A stretch of 52,330 nt of DNA from Planctomycetota bacterium. Lineage in GTDB: Bacteria; Planctomycetota; Phycisphaerae; Sedimentisphaerales; Anaerobacaceae. Location of the stretch: positions 1 through 52,330 of the forward strand of contig JAUWIG010000021.1 of assembly GCA_030605475.1 (NCBI GenBank). Reading direction: 5' to 3'. Both the position numbers and the translations under genes were made by a program. Positions 34,001-42,100 of the stretch are shown one piece after another; the stretch's first letter is position 1, and every line of letters begins with the position of its first letter. Below the pieces are notes generated by a model. The model had not been told where the DNA came from. It made no database searches and worked only from the letters and a program-made list of their open reading frames with translations.

Positions 34001-36098
34001 AGATATCTGACTCTGTTTCCCCCGGAACCCCGATGATAATACTGGCTGCGGTTTTTATGCCAAATTCGTGGCACCACTTAAAAGCATTTTTAATTTGTTC
34101 AACAGTAATATCCTTGTGTAAGAAATCCAGTATTCTTTGGGAGCCACTTTCTACGCCGAGGTAGAATCCTTTTGCACCGGCACGGGACATTAATTCCACA
34201 AGGTCCCTACTCAGATTAGACACTCTTGATTCGCAAACCCATGATATATTTATCCCTTTTTCTATAAGGAGATTAGAAAACCGCCTCAATCTTTCCTCGT
34301 TGAGTGTAAAATTGTCCTCTCGAAAATAGATTCCTTTTGCTCCGTAATTCTTGACAAGATATTCAACGTCAGAAACAATCCTCTCAGCGCTGAAATACGT
34401 ATATTTCTTACCCCAAATAGAGCCTACCGAGCAAAATGCGCATCTAAAAGGGCAGCCTCGGCTTGTATTCATTGTGAACACAGGACCATCGCTGATAAAC
34501 TTCATACTCCAGTCGTAGGGTAAACCGACAAAATAGTCCCATGTGGGCATAGGGAGCGTATCCAAATCTTTTATGCGAGGATACCTAACAATCCTATCGG
34601 CGACCTTGCCATCAACGATATCGAGAATTGCCTGTTCACCCTCTCCCTGTACAACGTAATCGACAAAGCCAGGGATTGTGTCTGGAGCCACGGCGGCATG
34701 AGGACCTCCTACGATTATCTTTCCATTCCACTTGCGTGTTTGCCTTAGATGTTCGAGTTTATATATCATCCGGAGAGTATCGCGAAAGCAAATTGTATTA
34801 GCATAAATACCGACATAATCTATTTCATGTTTCTGAAGGTAGTCCGTCTCAAGAAAGTTACTCGGCTGTAAGTAATTGTCTATGAAGAAAACCTCGTGTC
34901 CGGCGTTACGCAATACAGAAATCAGGAATCCTATCCCAACAGGTGGTCTTTTTTCTTTGGTTGAAAAGGGAGACTGAGTTGGGGCTGCAGATGTCGTAAG
35001 CAGGACTTGTTTTCGTGGTCTCCTGAGAACATGATGAGATATGTTAACCGGTTTAACTGCCTCTTTCTCTTGAGGCAAAAATGTACAACTCACGTTTGAT
35101 TGAGCCAACTGCATCTTGTTCAATTCATCAAACAGTCCTCTCAATCTTTTCACCCAAGTGTGGTCTTTCAATGCTCTACTATAACCACGATTTGCTATTT
35201 CTATTCGTTTATCGTCGTGCTTTAGATAGTACGAAATTTTTTCGCTGGCTTCGGTAATATTTTCGAAGCATTCTACTTCCTTGCCTATTTCATAATACTC
35301 TTCTATTCCATCAACATATTCCGTTAATAAAAACCCGCCGCACATCGGCACTTCAAAAACTCTACCCTTTATTTGCTTGATGCCATCATTCGATGAGCTC
35401 CCGCTAAAGTTGAGATTGATTTTGCTGGCATTAAATGTCTTAATTATGTCATCAAATTCCAAAAATCTTCCGAATCCTCTTCCAAATACAACAATCGGCA
35501 CACCATTATTTTTTAGATAAAGTAGATTTTCTCGTCGCCTTCCATAATTCTGTCCTACAAAAGTAACATCATAGATGCGCTCGGAGTCGATTTTCTTGTA
35601 ATAATTCTGATTTGATGCCCATTGAGACTTTACAACATTAAGACCTGATTTTACATATTTCTCAACTGAATGTTTATCCGTAGTTACTGAACAAAAAACG
35701 TGTCTGGCTACTGTTTTTGAATAGTTTTCAAATCGCCAATGGTCATCGGAAAACCAGGCGATTACTTTTGTTCCTAAGGCACCAATCGCATCTAACGTTT
35801 TCAGTTCTATCTGATCCTGATAGGTGTGTAGCAGAACGTAATCGGGCTTTTCTTTTCTTACTATTTCGATGACCTCCGCATTCATCGAATCTTTCCCGAT
35901 TTGTTTAATTTTTTCAATGTAATTGTAATTGATTACGTGTGAAAAAATCTGCTTCAGAGGCTCATAGAAGTTAATATCGCAGTTATAGTTTATACAACCT
36001 ACGGTCAGGAACAGTATTTTTTTGCGCCAGAGCTCACCCTCAATCTTATTGTTACACAACTTATCGATAAACAAGCTCCCTTGTCCTCCTCTTTCCAT
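25002..36098 (-). CDS. Giant multi-module glycosyltransferase with embedded radical-SAM domain
   Basis: The product has 3698 residues from ATG 36098 (GAGG nine bases upstream; a TTG at 36122 adds eight residues). Approximate modules: CgeB-like GT 27-337; B12-binding-like domain 365-500; radical SAM 540-760 with CX3CX2C at Cys549, 553, 556 (GCPFRCAFC); GT2 at 779, 1030 and 1309; second CgeB-like GT 1610-1915; two near-identical GT2 units at 1942 and 2376; GT4 2840-3185 with E-x7-E in SELETFPMVTVEAQACG; TPR-like helices 3190-3330; GT2 3370-3600. Acidic metal-site motifs are intact in all GT2 units (MDADD, LDDDD, LNNDT, QDADD twice, LDADD). No signal peptide or membrane helix is seen, so it is cytoplasmic. 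It lies 17 bp after the giant methyltransferase and 141 bp before fliD. It probably assembles a flagellar glycan; the substrate is unknown. Confidence 0.85.
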   Translation of the reverse strand: MERGGQGSLFIDKLCNNKIEGELWRKKILFLTVGCINYNCDINFYEPLKQIFSHVINYNYIEKIKQIGKDSMNAEVIEIVRKEKPDYVLLHTYQDQIELKTLDAIGALGTKVIAWFSDDHWRFENYSKTVARHVFCSVTTDKHSVEKYVKSGLNVVKSQWASNQNYYKKIDSERIYDVTFVGQNYGRRRENLLYLKNNGVPIVVFGRGFGRFLEFDDIIKTFNASKINLNFSGSSSNDGIKQIKGRVFEVPMCGGFLLTEYVDGIEEYYEIGKEVECFENITEASEKISYYLKHDDKRIEIANRGYSRALKDHTWVKRLRGLFDELNKMQLAQSNVSCTFLPQEKEAVKPVNISHHVLRRPRKQVLLTTSAAPTQSPFSTKEKRPPVGIGFLISVLRNAGHEVFFIDNYLQPSNFLETDYLQKHEIDYVGIYANTICFRDTLRMIYKLEHLRQTRKWNGKIIVGGPHAAVAPDTIPGFVDYVVQGEGEQAILDIVDGKVADRIVRYPRIKDLDTLPMPTWDYFVGLPYDWSMKFISDGPVFTMNTSRGCPFRCAFCSVGSIWGKKYTYFSAERIVSDVEYLVKNYGAKGIYFREDNFTLNEERLRRFSNLLIEKGINISWVCESRVSNLSRDLVELMSRAGAKGFYLGVESGSQRILDFLHKDITVEQIKNAFKWCHEFGIKTAASIIIGVPGETESDIYETNELLREANPTAVWPNVFVGIPYSDLYHFVANNRLYQYIDDRGLVYLPGHNSRVKHYYRDSWNASIPDTEENKDWANKPKVSVLICVYNGEKFVRQALESIYNQTYQNFEVIIVDDGSTDKTPDILVNMKDSRTFIYRNPENLGLTKSLNIGLKLCRGQYIARMDADDISLPRRFEKQVEFLEKNSDYALVGSSYYHISEDGKIASLTKVLTGDLEIRQGLKKQNWFGHGTVMIRRDCFVSLGGYDEKYKFAQDYDLWLKVAEKYKVGNIDESLYCWRTTPLCISNAKKQEQKYYKNLAISEAQNRMKAKNLAMKGNTKSGKVSEKESIPMVSVIVPTYNRPASLVKTLKSVLNQTYQNFEIIVVNDAGTNVEDIVRKLNAKQSIVYSAHDTNKGLAATRNTGIKAAKGKYIAYLDDDDIYLPDHLGTLVKILESTDYKVAYTNAYRAHYEKVNENYAVTKRTVPYSFDVDHNQLLVRNLVPVLCVMHEKSCLDEVGYFDESLPTHEDWDLWIRMSRKFKFFHIKKVTAEVTWRTDGTTMTSEQDAPFLRIEAVYKKYEKYAINKPDIIERQKKYIQSLKQEYSKTSLRPAQGDTLPADSKFQESKSKTVSIIIPVFNNVEYTKQCLKTLIENTPNNLYEVIIIDNGSTDGTKELLKCLSGNVKIISNRENLGFARACNQGAAAADGNYLVFLNNDTEVQPGWLEELVKVLENDSEIVAVGSKLLYPDGSVQHAGVVILEIEGVNSLLPRHVFVQQPSDSNFANVPMVFQAVTAACMVVRKSNFESVNGFDESYWNGSEDVDLCFKLTKTQKKIVYQPKSVVIHYESKSGKERREGIKQNNKLLRQSWANKIKPDIVISGNQARAGISQAIQPYLKNNELASISRSQYINALIPWVKKFFVDGNRLPVKKLRFAAKTCTPSREKKRWGDTYFANSLAKAFMKLGHNCEVHFRDEWDQPDNHIDVVIHIKGRFRYIPKPHNFNILWIISHPELHTVEEINQFDVVFCASKFHFENLKNVVKIPCFYLPQATDENLFKPPNNTPPKDIDVLFVGTNYYTGKRRKIIQDVLDTGQKYNLCVVGKFWNGLLDKEYYKAEYVEHSELPQLYSRAKIVLNDHHETMKQFGFINNRTFDIAALKVFQISDYVKGIEELGIVTYQTPQDLREKLDYFLQNEKERERIAGINNQLCKNFTFINVARQIFDVVNKLSDEKSSRKIKDKRILPSEGKSADTLSAVSTSRSHPKVSVVVSCCNAEKFLSQCLDSIRNQTMHQWELFLLDDASTDGTRSIIEEYSRMDERIRPYYFQDNKGPYVRRNFAIERAGSDFIVIQDADDIMCPTKLEILYNEITKDQRLGIVGSFYRRFLEEFKAIEYTEKTELLVTHDEIIEGYRSRLKCDFCWHGSAIIRKELFEAIGLYDENPFGSDSFWLAKAAEYAYYSGDAKLKNIPEYLTLRRMHPASQMRILPSLDPRGRRRRYWQYCEDKLKKMRQRLERPPHTDIKTELKNCVCSDFIEKYSHLFTQWESEPLDDNVLLGLMSKAVELFNNRQYVTCIVRLNGIETIDRNIAKRFKNYDLLRAMAYFAIDRKEQSLRYLNREIQNHKSHTAKQFTSDYFEKQSKTTVQNWCQQNSRLYDLRLIDTESETDTDQKSPTVSGQQVAIRQSNQGERNAQNSEQVTPLVSIIVSCYNCENFLPECIESIKNQTMHEWELFLLDDASTDGTRSIIEEYSRMDKRIKPYYFQDNKGPYVRRNFAIERAGSDFIVIQDADDIMYPIKLEALCRQITSDERLGVVGTFYRSFLDEFKGLQYTDGHELPLEHNEIVEGFSSWRHVMSHGSAIIQKKLFEEIGLYDENRFSSDAFWFAKLAEYTKHCTDVKLKTVPEYLTLLRIHHSSQTQLLPGFDPRSRRIRYQRYCEDKLRKIRQNLKSSPDMDIKTELKNCICSDFNEKYSHLFAQWESEPLDNNILINRINWAVELFNRHCYVRCVSLLNCIETMDRNIVKRFKNYDLLRAMACFAVDRKEQSLSYLNREVQNHNNPAAKQFISDCFESQLKTDVQDWCSENGKLYDLRMIDTESKADIEQRSHTVSDEHIAVQQDEKGHSPQKLSCKQPISRGSAIMTDTDLARDMLLRLQKKDDSTSGRLKILFYFDRIGNFSRSSPAGTVIAVLNFARALLRSMPEASIHLTGNLVRYTEQHESFQIIPLPQADKRGQFIADYDVVFFATHVRYFQGLTKPSEQVWVLYQHCWEADDPVSLAHMNDFDAVICLSELHKTSLLSQGIGAEKLVAVPNLVDTDIYSPGDVSRNNQSIMYAGGIHPHKCIHILLDAFQLVRQQTLEAELHIYGDGAMWRGGDDYGNYLKSIKPQGAYFHGYIDSKDMPQIYSKHGVLCLPSELETFPMVTVEAQACGCIPVAHNVGGVAATLADGQTGFLYSPNTPEKLAETIIKAMTTIDTDPSIRQRAIDFIRDNLSIARDAEYISKLWDRLTIAKDIGTVRALFESNNMKLAGAGCERLLQKYPDQPDLLLLRALIALHRGDKDGCKSILLSMVEKFGPHQMTLNSLGVLSTNEDDHDKALEYFVKAYNVNTSDRNTALNCSTAWKMCGKYEKARMVLFMYLTKVGADAQVLQLLEEINNLITCAGLEVNVMAQQQKSLSEHKTGDRLTVIPHYEPGPSDPLVSVIMPVYNCAEYIGQSIESVLIQNYPKFELIIVDDGSMDNTREVVLRYDDERITYIYQQNNGPSSARNRAIRQAKGQYIMPLDADDMMTPDCIILHLQEFKKYPEADLIYCDVLLIDGNGNPIRVMNKPEYHDRRHLIRDLFRQGHPIVPFRLGIRRSVFDRIGFYDEQLAMPEDYDMVRRFVKAGLKEHHLRQTLHLRRMQPESLSRSMNINKARDHFEVVSRIVETFDCEQLFPDVNWSKIPAEKKEFHAKCLVGATYLDIGRRYIESKQPIMSQIAFEQARLELNGYIKIDPGNRRIRQLLQKSGLLQAGYEQGVQQAVC
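27740..30290 (-). repeat. 1.3-kb tandem duplication inside the giant gene
   Basis: Two consecutive units encode the same GT2 domain, a C-terminal helical region and a variable polar linker. They are offset by 1299 bp at one landmark (TCGGTGTCAA at 27781 and 29080) and 1305 bp at another (TCGAGTAG at 28861 and 30166). Long stretches are almost identical in protein (GPYVRRNFAIERAGSDFIVI in both) and in DNA, while other parts have drifted. This indicates a fairly recent duplication or ongoing gene conversion. Confidence 0.85.
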
Positions 36099-36139
36099 TG
36101 TATATTTCCTCACTAATTGCAAATGCTCTGTTTTTATTG

Positions 36140-39100
36140 CTATTCGAGAATCGGAGTGCTGTTAACCGAGTCAATATCTGTGTTTTTTATAGCTTCTACA
36201 TGATAGCCAACGGTGAATTGGTCAATAAAGCACCTTTCTTCAAGTGCGAACAAGTAGCGTGGAAGCCATTCTCCAAATAGGTGCCGAATAAACTCAACGT
36301 TGTCCCCATGTAGATGCTGATGTTGTGGAAGCGTCCATTTAACCCGCGCACATTCCTGGGCAAGTAATTTAAAAAATCCACCGTTAGGTGTCATTTCTAC
36401 AATCCGGCAGCCGAAACTGCTTAGAAAGTGTCTATACCATTCCGGCGATAATCCACCATAGTAATGGTAGGGCAACTGATGTAACCCTGAACCGAGTGGA
36501 GCAGTTATCAATAGTCTCCCCCCCGGTCGTACTATTCTTACCATTTCACGCACTGCCTTTATAGGCTTGGGAATGTGTTCCAAAACTTCCGTGCAAAGAA
36601 TCACATCAAAAGACCCATCCGGCACAGGGATACTGGTGATGTCTGATACGTAGTCTATTTTCCCATACTCGGTCGTTTTATTTTTCTTTATCCCAATGTA
36701 CTTTTTAAAATCCTGCGTCTTATAGTCGCAATGCGCGAAAAATGGACGATAGGGGCAGGTTCCCGCACCGACATCTAACACTCGCGAGCCGGCTGGGATA
36801 GTTTTCGCTTTTGCCTGGACCCATCGATTTCGTGTTCTCTGGTTGAAGTCAGTGATTTCATCAAGCGGAAGCTGGGTATTATTCCGGGAAAGTATGGCCG
36901 GAGCCTGAGAAATAGAGGAGACATCTGGAACGGGCCCCATTTTGCAATTCTTCGCAAAATTCGAACCCTTTTGAGCACTCGATAGCTGAGGGACATAATC
37001 GCCCGCCAGTGCCGTCCGAAGTTGGTTTTTCCAAACTTCCCAGGTTGGCCTCTCTTCCGGGGCAACAGTACTTTCCCACAACAATTCCTCCGCTGCTTTT
37101 AGTTGCTCTTGCAGGGAAAAGGGTTTGGATTTCATAGCAACTACCTTCACGTTCGACAAATAAGGTTCTTTAGACCAGGAACTTGACAGCGTTTGAACCT
37201 CCCCAAACCCTAATGCCTCGAGTGTGTGTTCGAATCTCTCAGGAAACCAGTGGTCAATATGATAACCCCAGTCGGCTGCCTGGTCTCCAGCCAAATGGCG
37301 AACAACTCCCATTTTAGTTTTCCATGAGGTATTAGAAACCAGCGCTTTTGCGCTGCCTATCAGGTCAGGCGCTTCGATATGGAGCCTGCCGCCAATTTTC
37401 AACCACTTGTGCCACTTAATCAGCATAGCAAGTGCTGTAACGCGGTTAAAGTGCTCAAAAACATGATGGAGCCGAATCTCGTCAACCGAACCAAGAGGGA
37501 AATCCAGGCCCTTTATATCAGCGCAAACGTCGGCTTTTACCTGCACCAAATTATGTTCGGATTGTGGATAATCAATGTTTAGATAACCTTCTAAATGCTG
37601 TCCACCGCAGCCGAGATGTAAACGAAGCGGCTGGTTGGTATGCAAAAGCCCTTTTCTTTTAAGTTGCTCGACTATATTTTCTCCTAATGATAATTGATGA
37701 CCAGCAGATATATTAGAGTTAATATCCGTACGATGCTGATGAGCTACAGCCGAGCTATCAAGCTTTTTGAGAAACAGATGTGCATCCATAAAGTTTGGTT
37801 CGTGATGTATGACCGTGGCGGCCACTCGTTCTGCGGCAGAAACTCGGCCAATTTTATGTGCCGCCATTGCCAAATACCATAGAATCCGCCATCCTTCAAT
37901 AATGCCGGGAGCATCGAGAATTTTCATGCAATTTGCCAAGTCATCCTTGATGGGGTCACTGCTGATTGCAGCAGCATAATCCTGAGCCGTCTTGTTTAAA
38001 ACTTTCTCCCAGAAGAGGTCGTGTCCAAGTAAGTTTACGATTACTTGCTTCAAGTCATTAAACTTTCTTGGGTCTGTCATACCAAAAAATCGAATGAGCG
38101 AATATATCATACGCCATATGTCCGTTGTTAAAACAGGTTGTATCTTCAGCAAATGGCCATATTTGTCTTTGGCAAGTTCGAATTCATCACGAGCTTCACA
38201 ATATAATGCAGAATGAAAGTTCGAAAGAATATTTCCTACCGCTTGAATCTGCTCCTGCGTGAACGAAAGGTCACTGTGAGGCAATTTTCGGCAAACAAGG
38301 TGGATAAAGCCGGCTTTTTTGCTTCCAAATATCTCTTGCTTTTGTGGTGCGCCATATATGACACGATGTTCAATTTCAAATATCGGCTTAATACACTTGT
38401 CTATAAACTCATCGTCTATGACAGTTGATTCATGTTCATTAATAAATGTAGAATTAAAATATACCCCGATTAGTAATTTTCCGCCTGGCTTGAGAATACG
38501 GTAAATTTCCTTTAGTGTTTGTACTGGATTGCATACATGATCCAAACTGTTACGGGCATAGACAAAATCTGCATAACTATTGCGGAACGGCATTTTTTCG
38601 GCTACACAGGCGATATAGTGTGTATTTGCCTTCAGAATTTCCGGCAGCAGTTTACAGTATTCATTTGCAAGGTGGTCAATATTAAACTTGTAATCCGAGT
38701 GTACGTGTGGCAAGTCGTCAGCAAATGAGCCACCGATACAAACAATTTTTGTATTAGAGTGTACGGTTTTAGAGTTAAGCCATTTTTCAGACCAATCCCA
38801 ACAAATTTTGGGCTGTATGAAAGGTTTTTCTGGAGAGTAATGCGGATTAGAATTATTCATGATACCCTGGATAGACACTTTGGTAGATTCAAGCTCAGAC
38901 TTTTGATGCTCTGTTAAGACAGATGAGGACAAAAAGCAAGGTATGCTGTTCTCGAAACGGTATGTCCTTTCACTTGAAGTTGTGATTGTTTGATTGGCAA
39001 ATGTCAAGTCCTCCAGGCTTTCAGGGCAGACCAGGTTTTCTTCATAAAACTTCTCAAGGCCGGATTTCACAGCATCCACGTCGGGGGCAAGATTGTTATA

Positions 39101-42100
39101 AAGACAATTTTTACTATCCAAAACATTTGATTTAGAGATAGAATCTACCTTAACTAAATCCGCAAAAATATGACCTTCGTCCGGGGCATTATTTTTATCA
39201 GGCCTATACTCTTTCGGGATATCCGGCGACAAACTAACATTTCTTTTTTGAAAGACCACCTGATAACCTACCATAGTAGCAATGTCTTCAAGATATCTAC
39301 GGGTAAGATGGTCTTTATGGTGCCATTTGTGCCATGATTCTTGATACACCCCTGAGTAACCCTTACTGAAATCACTATAGTTTTGCATTATCCACGTTAG
39401 GTCAGGGGTGGTAACTCTGTGAACACCGCCGGGCTTTAATATTCGAAAAGCTTCGGCAAGAAAGAGCATAATTTGCCTTTGGTCAAGATGTTCTATAAAA
39501 TCTTCGTTGAAAATAACATCAACACTATTATCTGCAAAAGGCAATGGGGCTTTGGTTACATCGAGCGCAAGAAAATCATCTTTTGTACCTCTGACGTCCG
39601 GGCCGTAAAACTCATCTGTGTAATATTGCATAAAATTCTCCCAAGGTACGAGAACCAGGTCGATATTGACCCAGCCCTTGAGAACTCTTGGCCCACAGCC
39701 GATATGTAGCCGAAGAGGCCGAGCTTTCTGTTCTAAGCTGGTGGCTTTAATCTGCGATGACACATGCGATGTCTGGCCGGTTTCAGCCGTGATAGACCTT
39801 GTCTGCAAATTAGCAGAATTGAATCCATCGTTTTGAGCCGGCAGCGAACTTTGGCAGTTTTTTGTTCTAACAACTGCACCCTGTGGTTGGCACACTCGCG
39901 ACTGTTTGGATACTGTTTTGAGCCGACCAGCTTTAAGGTGTTCGAAGAAATCTTTCTCGCAATCGGCAGTAGCTAAAAAACGGTTGGTTTCATCCGTAAA
40001 CAACTCAGGAAATTTTCTGACAACACTTGCCGCGTTTTTACCATTAGTTCCTTTTTTATGTTCCCTTACCCAATAACTGTCAGTAGAAATTCTGTGCCAG
40101 TGAAAAGAACCGGGCAGGATGGCAATTTTCGTCCCTGTGGCGTGCTGTCTGAAACCAAACCCCCATGAGTCCATGGCACCGCTGCCATCGGGATAGCCCC
40201 CTGCACGGTCGTAACTTTCCCTTGTGTACAGATAATTACCGGAAGCGGCAGGAGTTTTTTCGGTTGAAAGGATATGGTCTATATCGCAAATATTATTCGG
40301 TGCCTCAAAGAACCATGAGTGAGTATGAGTGTAGCTGCCCGCAGAGCCTTCGAAATATCGCAGTTCACTAAATGATGCCCCATTGCAGCCGGTATCATCC
40401 AAAAGCTTAATCAATTTGCCAACCGAATCAGGTGCGAGGATATTGTCTGAGTCCAAACAAAAAATTAAATCCCCTATCGAGTTTTCAACATAGGTATTCC
40501 TTGCAGCAGCTCCGCCACTATTTTGGTCGTGGTAATATATACGAAGATTAGAGTGTCTCTCCTGGCAATAAGACAAAACCTGGCGAGTTGAATCATCAGA
40601 GCAGTCATCCGTGCAGACAACTTCAAATGGAATATCAAGATTTTGCTGATAGATTGACTCGATTGCCTCGCCGACGGTATCCGCGCAGTTATAACAAGGG
40701 ACGATAAATGTTAGGAAATGCCCGGAAAGTTTTTGCACCCACCATACTGTCCCGATTTCTATAGTAGCAGTTAATCCTTTTGATGTCAGGAATTCATCAA
40801 CAGCTTTTTTTGTGCTAGGAAAGTCTGAATGGTCGTAATCATGTCCAGCAACAATCCCGCCCGGTTTTATCTTATCCCACCAAAGTGCAATATCCTCTTT
40901 AACAGACTCATATGAGTGATTAGCATCGATAAATGCAAAGTCCAGCTTCTCTTGAATTATTTTCGATGCTTCTTTGGATGTTTTTCGCAGAATAGTTACA
41001 CGGTCTCCAAATTGCTGCAAAAGCTTGCAGGCGGATTTGTAAGTTTCATCCATTTCTTCCTGAGGTTTGTTTGAGGGGTCTTCGTAACTGCCCACAATAT
41101 GTTTCCAGGGGTCAATCGTAATCCATTTCAAATCAGGATTGGCTTCCAATAAGTGAGCTGAATGATGTCCGCGACCAGTGCCGACTTCCGCCCCTGCTTT
41201 TACGTTAAATTTCTTTATTAGAGATTCCACAACTCCGTAAGCATCTGTCCAAGCAGGGCTTGCTACCAGACTTTCTCTGAATCCCTGCGTATTACTATAG
41301 GTTATTGCAAGGGATTCTTTGCGTTTCCTTTTGCGTCTGCAATCGGCTATTATCTCCTGTAATGCCAATTCAAATGGATATGTGTCATACTCCTTTGAGT
41401 AACGAACCGCTATATATTCCCTCTCCCTGAGGGGAAAGTCCCGTTTAATGAACTTCTCAGTTCCTATTAATTGCCTGAAACCTTCCTGAACCTTATCCAA
41501 GTCATTTACATTAGCTGCAATGTATTCCTGGTCTTTACTGCTATATAGCTTGGAATGGGATGCATACTTTCGTTCAGGGTGAAACAAGGTTCCGAAGTGA
41601 TGCGAGGCATCTTTGTACATAGTGAAGTCCTTTACTTCGGTACCACATACATTCGCTCCATCACCTGTGAATTCAGTATCAGAACGGTAAAAGCGGCAGT
41701 AAGAAGCTGTGGTAATAGTATATTCATCTTTCCAAGTATGAATGGTCTTGAAACCTACCTGTTGCTTATTCCGGTAGCACTGCTTTAAGAACTTTTTCAT
41801 ACCAACAGGAAGGAACTCGTCTGCTTGATTTAATAATACGAGTTCAAACCCTTTTTCTTTAAGGAATTGGGCACCCAAATTTTGGGCTTGTGAGATGGCA
41901 CTTTGGTCTTTCCAGTCTACCTTTATAGGATGCATTTCTATTGGGTAGTAGTCGCTCAACGCATTCACAAACTTCTTCGTGAGACTTTCAGTTTCATCTT
42001 TGCTGCCGACATCATAAAAAATGTGAAACTCGTCCACATTATCCAGACATTGGTAGATAGCATCATAAAAGGGGTATGATAAATATTCTGCATTTCTTAC

